64,000 nucleotides of DNA from Novosphingobium nitrogenifigens DSM 19370 (GTDB lineage Bacteria; Pseudomonadota; Alphaproteobacteria; Sphingomonadales; Sphingomonadaceae), in NCBI RefSeq assembly GCF_000192575.1, contig NZ_GL876926.1:709929-773928 (forward strand). Reading direction: 5' to 3'. Both the position numbers and the translations under genes were made by a program. Below are positions 59,544 to 64,000 of the stretch, piece by piece (positions within the stretch are counted from its first letter, which is position 1; every line of letters starts with the position of its first letter). The notes below the pieces were generated by a model, which saw only the letters and a program-made list of their open reading frames with translations, did not search any database and was not told where the DNA came from.

Positions 59544-60147
59544 CCCCGCTTTCTCCAAAGGGACCGAACAGGCGGGTGGGCGTCACCACCGCAACCAACG
59601 GTCGATCGTGGTCTTCATGGGGCAGCTCTTCGACAAGCTGGCAGTCCCACGCCAAGCCTACCGCGGGAACGTCGTGATGGGCACCCAGCCAACGGTCGTA
59701 ATGACCACCGCCCTGCCCAAGCCGTGCACCGTTCGCCGTAAAGCCCACCAGGGGGACGAACAGGAAATCGGGCTCGAGCGCTTCTACATCCGCTTCGGGC
59801 TGGGGAACGCCATAGGGGCCGGGAACAAGCAATTCGTCGAGATGCGGCAATGTCCAGTGCCGGAATTCCATCGGAGTATCGCGCCCGGCGAACCACGGCA
59901 TGGCGATCTTGTGTCCGGCATCATGGAAAAAGCGCGCGTAACCGACCGCAGGTGCCTCGTAGCGACCCGGGATATAAAGGCCGATCGTTGCCCCCTTGGG
60001 GATGAGGTCGACCAGGGCCGTTGGCGGACGCAGCAGAAGCAGGGCGCGAATGCGCGGATCGAGCGATTCGACATGAGCCTTGCGAGTGGCGCGCAGAGCC
60101 TTGCGCAGCGCAGCCTTGTCGACCGCGGCAGTATCCTCGTCGTTCAC
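59536..60147 (-). CDS. fthC: 5-formyltetrahydrofolate cyclo-ligase
   Basis: 203-residue ATP-dependent enzyme converting 5-formyl-THF to 5,10-methenyl-THF. ATP-binding and folate-binding marks are RKALRATRKAH (N-terminal), the IPKGATIGLYIPGRYEAP strand, VPLVGFTANGARLGQGGGHYDRWL (nearly invariant) and the PTRLFGP end. The start is a GTG at 60147 with AAGGAGA 7 nt upstream, better than any ATG. Upstream on the same strand is the 6S RNA candidate, which is the usual 6S/ygfA arrangement of proteobacteria. Confidence 0.93.
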   Translation of the reverse strand: MNDEDTAAVDKAALRKALRATRKAHVESLDPRIRALLLLRPPTALVDLIPKGATIGLYIPGRYEAPAVGYARFFHDAGHKIAMPWFAGRDTPMEFRHWTLPHLDELLVPGPYGVPQPEADVEALEPDFLFVPLVGFTANGARLGQGGGHYDRWLGAHHDVPAVGLAWDCQLVEELPHEDHDRPLVAVVTPTRLFGPFGESGDA

Positions 60148-60242
60148 CGGGCATCTCCTTTGTCCGGGGCGCGACGGCCTTTCGTCGAGGATCGTGCGCG
60201 CTGTGCGGCGGGGTGACGGGCCCACCATGGGTCGTTTGCTCG

Positions 60243-60347
60243 GAAAATCCTCTGACGCCTCAACGTCAGGTGGGAACCATGTGATCCGGACCACGGTCCA
60301 GACCAGGGACAGCTCCCTTGGATTCGATATAGCCTCAGGGATGTTTC
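60243..60347 (-). ncRNA. ssrS: 6S RNA candidate
   Basis: In the 237-nt gap between zapA and fthC the minus strand can fold into a long interrupted hairpin. The closing stem pairs GAAACATCCCTGAGGC (60347-60332) with GCGTCAGAGGATTTTC (60258-60243). A large central bubble follows, then an upper stem around AAGGGAGC/TTCCC, ending in the hairpin CTGGAC-CGTG-GTCCGG. This open-promoter-like shape and the place next to fthC are the marks of 6S RNA, the regulator of sigma-70 polymerase. The core is about 105 nt, shorter than the usual 150-180, so the ends given are a minimum. Confidence 0.55.
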
Positions 60348-60384
60348 ATGCGGCTCGTGCCGGGCAGAACCCGTCAGCCTCTAT

Positions 60385-60765
60385 TTAGGAGGCCTCGCCG
60401 CTTTGCTCAAGACGTTCGGCAAGCTTTTCCACCCTGGCTGCCAGATCGGCGACACGCGCGAGCAGTTCGGGCGCAATCGGATCCCTTACCACTTCCGGTT
60501 CGGGAGCGGGTGGCGGTGCGGGAGGGGCCGGTGGGGGAGGCGCAGGGACCGGCGCCGGTCCCGCCTTTTCCAGCGCAAGGAGTTCATCCGCAAGCATGAG
60601 CGTCGCAAAGAGCAGCATGCGCACTTCGGTCTGCCCCTGGCCGAGGCGCAGCCTGCGCACCCGGTCGTCAACCATGCGGGCAAGAGTTTCGATGTGGGCT
60701 TCCTCGCCCACGGGAACGGCGACGGCGTGCGAGCGGCCGCCGATGGTCAGGGTGACGTTCTTCAC
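60385..60765 (-). CDS. zapA: Cell-division protein ZapA
   Basis: 126-residue ZapA, which cross-links FtsZ protofilaments at midcell. The N-terminal globular domain (VTLTIGGRSHAVAVPVGEEAHIETLARMVDDRV) and the LLFATLMLADELLALE helix are typical. A Pro-rich stretch (about 70-95) precedes a short C-terminal coiled coil (ELLARVADLAARVEKLAERLE), a longer tail than in E. coli. Its ATG overlaps the stop of the upstream coiled-coil gene by 4 nt. Confidence 0.88.
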   Translation of the reverse strand: MKNVTLTIGGRSHAVAVPVGEEAHIETLARMVDDRVRRLRLGQGQTEVRMLLFATLMLADELLALEKAGPAPVPAPPPPAPPAPPPAPEPEVVRDPIAPELLARVADLAARVEKLAERLEQSGEAS

Positions 60766-60962
60766 GGCTTTTGCGGCAGATTGGCAAGCAGCAGGTCGAG
60801 CTGCTGCAATTCGTTGCTGACGGTGTCCTTGAGGCGGCGATGGCGCGCCCGCAAGGCAATCATTTCGGCCATTTCCGCTTCGCGCGCATCCGCGCTCGCC
60901 TCAAGCCGGGCAACGGCTTGCTCGATGCGATCGAGCGCCTGTTCGAGACCTTCTGTTCCCAT
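60762..60962 (-). CDS. Small conserved coiled-coil protein upstream of zapA
   Basis: 66-residue acidic coiled coil (MGTEGLEQALDRIEQAVARLEAS ... HRRLKDTVSNELQQLDLLLANLPQ), without Cys, membrane helix or signal. I do not recognise a characterised family. It starts the operon with zapA (ATGA overlap) and is divergent from tkt; co-translation with zapA suggests it helps the divisome, as an FtsZ- or ZapA-binding helix, but that is inference. Confidence 0.75.
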   Translation of the reverse strand: MGTEGLEQALDRIEQAVARLEASADAREAEMAEMIALRARHRRLKDTVSNELQQLDLLLANLPQKP

Positions 60963-61264
60963 GCTGCATTGGCTAGCACATCGCCCCGCTGGCGCAAGCG
61001 GCATGGCGACAATCCCGGTGCAAGGCGTCCGACCGCTGCGCCGCGTCGACGCAACGCGCATGCCTTGCTTGACGAAGTCGCTGTTTGCAGCCAATGCATA
61101 GGAATGCACGGAGGCCTCGTCGCTGCGTTACTTCCAGGCGGAAAGAACGTTCCGGAGGCGGGGCCCAGCCTTGACGGTTGGGGGCGCGCTGGCCCAAGAG
61201 CGCCGCAACCGAATCAGTCTCGTTTGCGTGGGAATTCCACGCTGGAAAGGTTTTTCTTCTAGGT
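60963..61264. other. Divergent intergenic region, coiled-coil gene / tkt
   Basis: 302 bp between the divergent genes. I see a TTGACG (61069-61074) without a matching -10 at the right distance and GGAAAGG upstream of tkt, but no supported promoter, gene or structured RNA. Confidence 0.4.
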
Positions 61265-63232
61265 ATGACCCGCGAACCCAACGCGCTGGCGCCGATGGCG
61301 GGCGCGATCCGCGCGCTCGCCATGGATGCCGTGCAGGCCGCCAACTCGGGCCACCCCGGCATGCCGATGGGCATGGCCGATGTCGCAACGGTGCTCTGGT
61401 CGCAGTTCCTGAAATTCGACCCGGCCGCGCCGCGCTGGGCTGATCGCGATCGTTTCGTGCTCTCTGCCGGGCATGGTTCGATGCTGATCTACGCGCTGCT
61501 GCACCTGTCGGGTTACGCGTCACCGACGATGGACGACATCCGCAACTTCCGCCAGTTGGGCAGCGTTTGCGCAGGGCACCCGGAAAACTTCCTGATCCCC
61601 GGCGTCGAATGCACCACCGGTCCGCTGGGACAGGGGCTGGCGATGGCGGTCGGCATGGCGATGGCCGAACGTCATCTCAACGCCGTGTTCGGTGACGATC
61701 TCGTCGACCACCGCACTTGGGTGATCGCCGGTGACGGCTGCCTGATGGAAGGCATCAATCACGAGGCAGTCGGTCTTGCCGGGACGCTCGGCCTTGGTCG
61801 CCTCAACGTCCTGTGGGACGACAATCGCATCACCATCGACGGCGACACCAGCCTGTCGACGACCGAAGATGTCGCGGCGCGTTACGCGGCGAGCGGTTGG
61901 CACGTCGCGAGCTGCGACGGCCACGACTTTGCCGACATCGCCCGCGCTCTTGCCGAAGCTGCTGCCGATCCGCGTCCGTCGCTGGTCGCGTGCCGCACCG
62001 TCATCGGCAAGGGTGCCCCGAACAAGGAAGGCGGGCACAGCGTCCACGGCGCTCCGCTCGGTGCCGACGAAGTGGCTGCAACGCGCGCCAACATCGGTTG
62101 GACTGCGGCTCCCTTCGAAGTTCCCGCCGAAGTGCTGGCCGCGTGGCGCGCCACCGGCGAGCGTGGTCGCGCCGCTCATGCCGAGTGGCAGGCCCGCACC
62201 GCAGGCAATCCGCTGCGTGGTGAATTCGACCGTCGCATGGCTGGCGAACTGCCGCCGATGGGCGAAGTCGAAGCCAGCTTTGCCGCATGGCTCTCTGAAC
62301 CGCGCAAGGTTGCCACGCGCAAGGCCTCCGAGCTTGCTCTTGAAGTGCTGACACCTGCCGTTCCCGAACTCTTCGGCGGTTCGGCCGACCTTACCGGCTC
62401 GAACCTGACCAAGACCAAGGCCACGACGCCTTTCGGTGCGCAGGCCTATGGCGGGCGTCACGTGCACTATGGCATCCGCGAATTCGGCATGGCTGCGGCC
62501 ATGAACGGCGCCTCGCTTCATGGCGGGGTCATCCCCTATGGCGGCACGTTCCTGGTCTTCTCGGACTATTGCCGCAATGCGATCCGCATGTCCGCGCTTC
62601 AGCATGTGCGCGCGGTCTATGTCCTGACGCACGATTCGATCGGTCTTGGCGAAGACGGTCCGACCCATCAGCCGGTCGAACACGTCATGAGCATGCGCCT
62701 GATCCCCAATCTTCAGGTTTTCCGTCCGGCGGACATCATCGAGACTGCCGAATGCTGGCAACTTGCGCTGGCCACCCCGGCAACGCCGTCGGTGCTGGCC
62801 CTGTCGCGTCAGAACCTGCCGGAACTGCGCAGCGAAGGCGGCAACCTGTCGGCCAAGGGCGGCTATCGCCTTGTCGCGGCAACTGCGCCGCGTCAGGTCG
62901 TGTTGCTGGCCACCGGTTCGGAAGTCGAACTCGCCGTCACTTGTGCCAAGGCTCTCGAAGAGAAGGGCATCGGTGCCGATGTCATCTCGATGCCGAGCTG
63001 GGAACTCTTCGACGCGCAGGACGCGGCCTATCGCGCCGACATCCTGCCCGCAGGCGTGCTCAAGGTCTCGATCGAGGCGGGCGTCACCACCGGTTGGCAG
63101 AAATACGTCTGCGACGGGCTGATGTTCGGCATCGACACGTTTGGTGCATCGGCGCCTGCCGATGTACTTTACGACCATTTCGGTCTCACCGCGGAAAAGA
63201 TCGTTCCGCAAATTCTCGCCCGGATCGCGTGA
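61265..63232 (+). CDS. tkt: Transketolase
   Basis: 655-residue thiamine-diphosphate enzyme of the pentose phosphate pathway, moving C2 units between sugar phosphates. The N-terminal part has AANSGHPGMPMG, GHGSMLIYALLHLSGY and the TPP motif GDGCLMEGINHEAVGLAG...WDDNRIT. The middle has GPTHQPVEH and FRPADIIE, and the C-terminus CGDGL-like VCDGLMFGIDTFGASAPADVLYDHFGLT. The start ATG 61265 (MTREPNALAPM) is chosen by family similarity. gap follows after 20 nt, so these two carbon-metabolism genes are likely one operon. Confidence 0.96.
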   Translation: MTREPNALAPMAGAIRALAMDAVQAANSGHPGMPMGMADVATVLWSQFLKFDPAAPRWADRDRFVLSAGHGSMLIYALLHLSGYASPTMDDIRNFRQLGSVCAGHPENFLIPGVECTTGPLGQGLAMAVGMAMAERHLNAVFGDDLVDHRTWVIAGDGCLMEGINHEAVGLAGTLGLGRLNVLWDDNRITIDGDTSLSTTEDVAARYAASGWHVASCDGHDFADIARALAEAAADPRPSLVACRTVIGKGAPNKEGGHSVHGAPLGADEVAATRANIGWTAAPFEVPAEVLAAWRATGERGRAAHAEWQARTAGNPLRGEFDRRMAGELPPMGEVEASFAAWLSEPRKVATRKASELALEVLTPAVPELFGGSADLTGSNLTKTKATTPFGAQAYGGRHVHYGIREFGMAAAMNGASLHGGVIPYGGTFLVFSDYCRNAIRMSALQHVRAVYVLTHDSIGLGEDGPTHQPVEHVMSMRLIPNLQVFRPADIIETAECWQLALATPATPSVLALSRQNLPELRSEGGNLSAKGGYRLVAATAPRQVVLLATGSEVELAVTCAKALEEKGIGADVISMPSWELFDAQDAAYRADILPAGVLKVSIEAGVTTGWQKYVCDGLMFGIDTFGASAPADVLYDHFGLTAEKIVPQILARIA

Positions 63233-63252
63233 TCCAACAGGAGGTGTGAACT

Positions 63253-64000
63253 ATGGCGACCAAAGTCGCAATCAATGGTTTCGGACGTATTGGCCGCAAT
63301 GTCGCTCGCGCCATTCTCGAGCGTCCCGACTGTGGCCTCGAACTCGTCGCGATCAACGACCTGGGCAGCCCGGTCGCCAACGCCCGCCTGTTCAAGCGTG
63401 ACAGCGTCCACGGTGCCTATGCCGGCACGGTCGAAGTCGACGGCTCGGACCTGATCGTCGATGGCAAGCGCATCAAGGTGACTGCCGAACGCGATCCGGC
63501 CAAGCTGCCGCACGCGGCCGACGGCATCGACATCGCGCTCGAATGCACCGGCTTTTTCACTGATCGTGAAGGCGGCCAGAAGCATCTCGACGCGGGCGCC
63601 AAGCGCGTGCTGATCTCGGCTCCGGCCAAGAATGTCGACCTCACTGTCGTTTACGGCGTGAACCACGACAAGCTGACCGCCGAACACAAGATCGTCTCGA
63701 ACGCTTCGTGCACCACGAACTGCCTCGCGCCGTTCGCCAAGGTGCTGCATGAATCGGTCGGCATCGAGCATGGCCTGATGACGACGATCCACAGCTACAC
63801 CAACGACCAGAAGATCCTCGACCAGATCCACTCGGACCCGCGTCGCGCTCGCGCCGCGGCGATGAGCATGATCCCGACCACCACCGGCGCTGCCCGTGCG
63901 GTCGGCGAAGTCCTGCCCGAACTCAAGGGCAAGCTCGACGGTTCGGCGATCCGCGTGCCGACCCCGAATGTCTCGGTCGTCGACCTGACCTTCGTGCCCA
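63253..64000 (+). CDS. gap: Glyceraldehyde-3-phosphate dehydrogenase, type I (3' end beyond window)
   Basis: The first 249 residues of a glycolytic GAPDH. The frame is open to the right edge, so the C-terminal quarter is missing. NAD-binding [15 protein letters not shown] is at the N-terminus, the active-site Cys153 in [13 protein letters not shown], and [15 protein letters not shown] and [21 protein letters not shown] follow. A strong AGGAGGTG precedes the ATG. Whether it prefers NAD (Gap1) or NADP cannot be judged; the VAINDLGSP beginning of the cofactor loop suggests NAD. Confidence 0.96.
   Translation, partial: MATKVAINGFGRIGRNVARAILERPDCGLELVAINDLGSPVANARLFKRDSVHGAYAGTVEVDGSDLIVDGKRIKVTAERDPAKLPHAADGIDIALECTGFFTDREGGQKHLDAGAKRVLISAPAKNVDLTVVYGVNHDKLTAEHKIVSNASCTTNCLAPFAKVLHESVGIEHGLMTTIHSYTNDQKILDQIHSDPRRARAAAMSMIPTTTGAARAVGEVLPELKGKLDGSAIRVPTPNVSVVDLTFVP

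Overview
The window reads as a chromosomal segment of a GC-rich alphaproteobacterium of the order Sphingomonadales (Novosphingobium/Sphingobium-like). The signs are a large TonB-dependent receptor, a Flp-type pilin, a DivL-type kinase with Tyr in place of the phosphoacceptor His, alphaproteobacterial AddAB, a DUF2842 protein, and the zapA/6S/fthC and mfd-sdhE-recG neighbourhoods. Placement is by gene content and order only. No phage, insertion sequence, integrase or CRISPR array is visible.

Layout: 1-2962 (+) holds the C-terminal part of a TonB-like energy transducer, an AroE-like dehydrogenase and a P1/S58-family aminopeptidase. 2919-12359 (-) is a tightly packed transport locus: TonB-dependent receptor, exported alpha/beta hydrolase, TTC38-like TPR protein, a fusion of a family-5 substrate-binding protein with a DppB-type permease, a DppC-type permease and a double ATPase. 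12696-13520 (-) is a nitroreductase, divergent from a tripartite RND efflux operon (13715-19195). 19611-20426 has an orphan Flp pilin and FtsB. 20572-24299 has folE, an exported hydrolase, a peroxiredoxin and ahcY, the last preceded by a perfect palindromic operator candidate.

24418-35816 (+) is a long co-directional run: divL, tsaE, amgK, murU, addB, addA and trxA, mostly with overlapping stop/start codons. It joins cell-cycle signalling, tRNA modification, cell-wall recycling, recombination repair and redox functions. 35868-38530 (-) is argJ-gst-inositol-phosphatase. 38696-41822 (+) is a small exported protein followed by secA, an arrangement that recalls secM-secA. 41948-44339 (-) holds a low-complexity exported protein and a PldA-like outer-membrane phospholipase gene lying between two copies of a 112-bp unit carrying tRNA-Asn. 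44430-53341 holds nadK, an EAL phosphodiesterase with a degenerate GGDEF domain, mfd, sdhE, a host-attachment-family protein, recG and tRNA-Pro.

53530-58138 (+) carries thyA and a branched-chain 2-oxoacid dehydrogenase operon (E1 alpha, E1 beta, E2) behind a near-consensus promoter. Then come an exported protein, two identical tandem tRNA-Asp genes, a DUF2842 protein, fthC, a 6S RNA candidate, zapA and a small coiled-coil protein. The window ends in tkt and gap (cut by the right edge).

Most of the window is housekeeping. The parts most likely to be new are the receptor-to-ATPase uptake locus with its receptor/permease fusion, the exported peptide in front of secA, the efflux operon with an atypical adaptor, and the PldA-like protein with an extra N-terminal domain. 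All functional statements rest on reading motifs and gene order by eye; no database search was possible.
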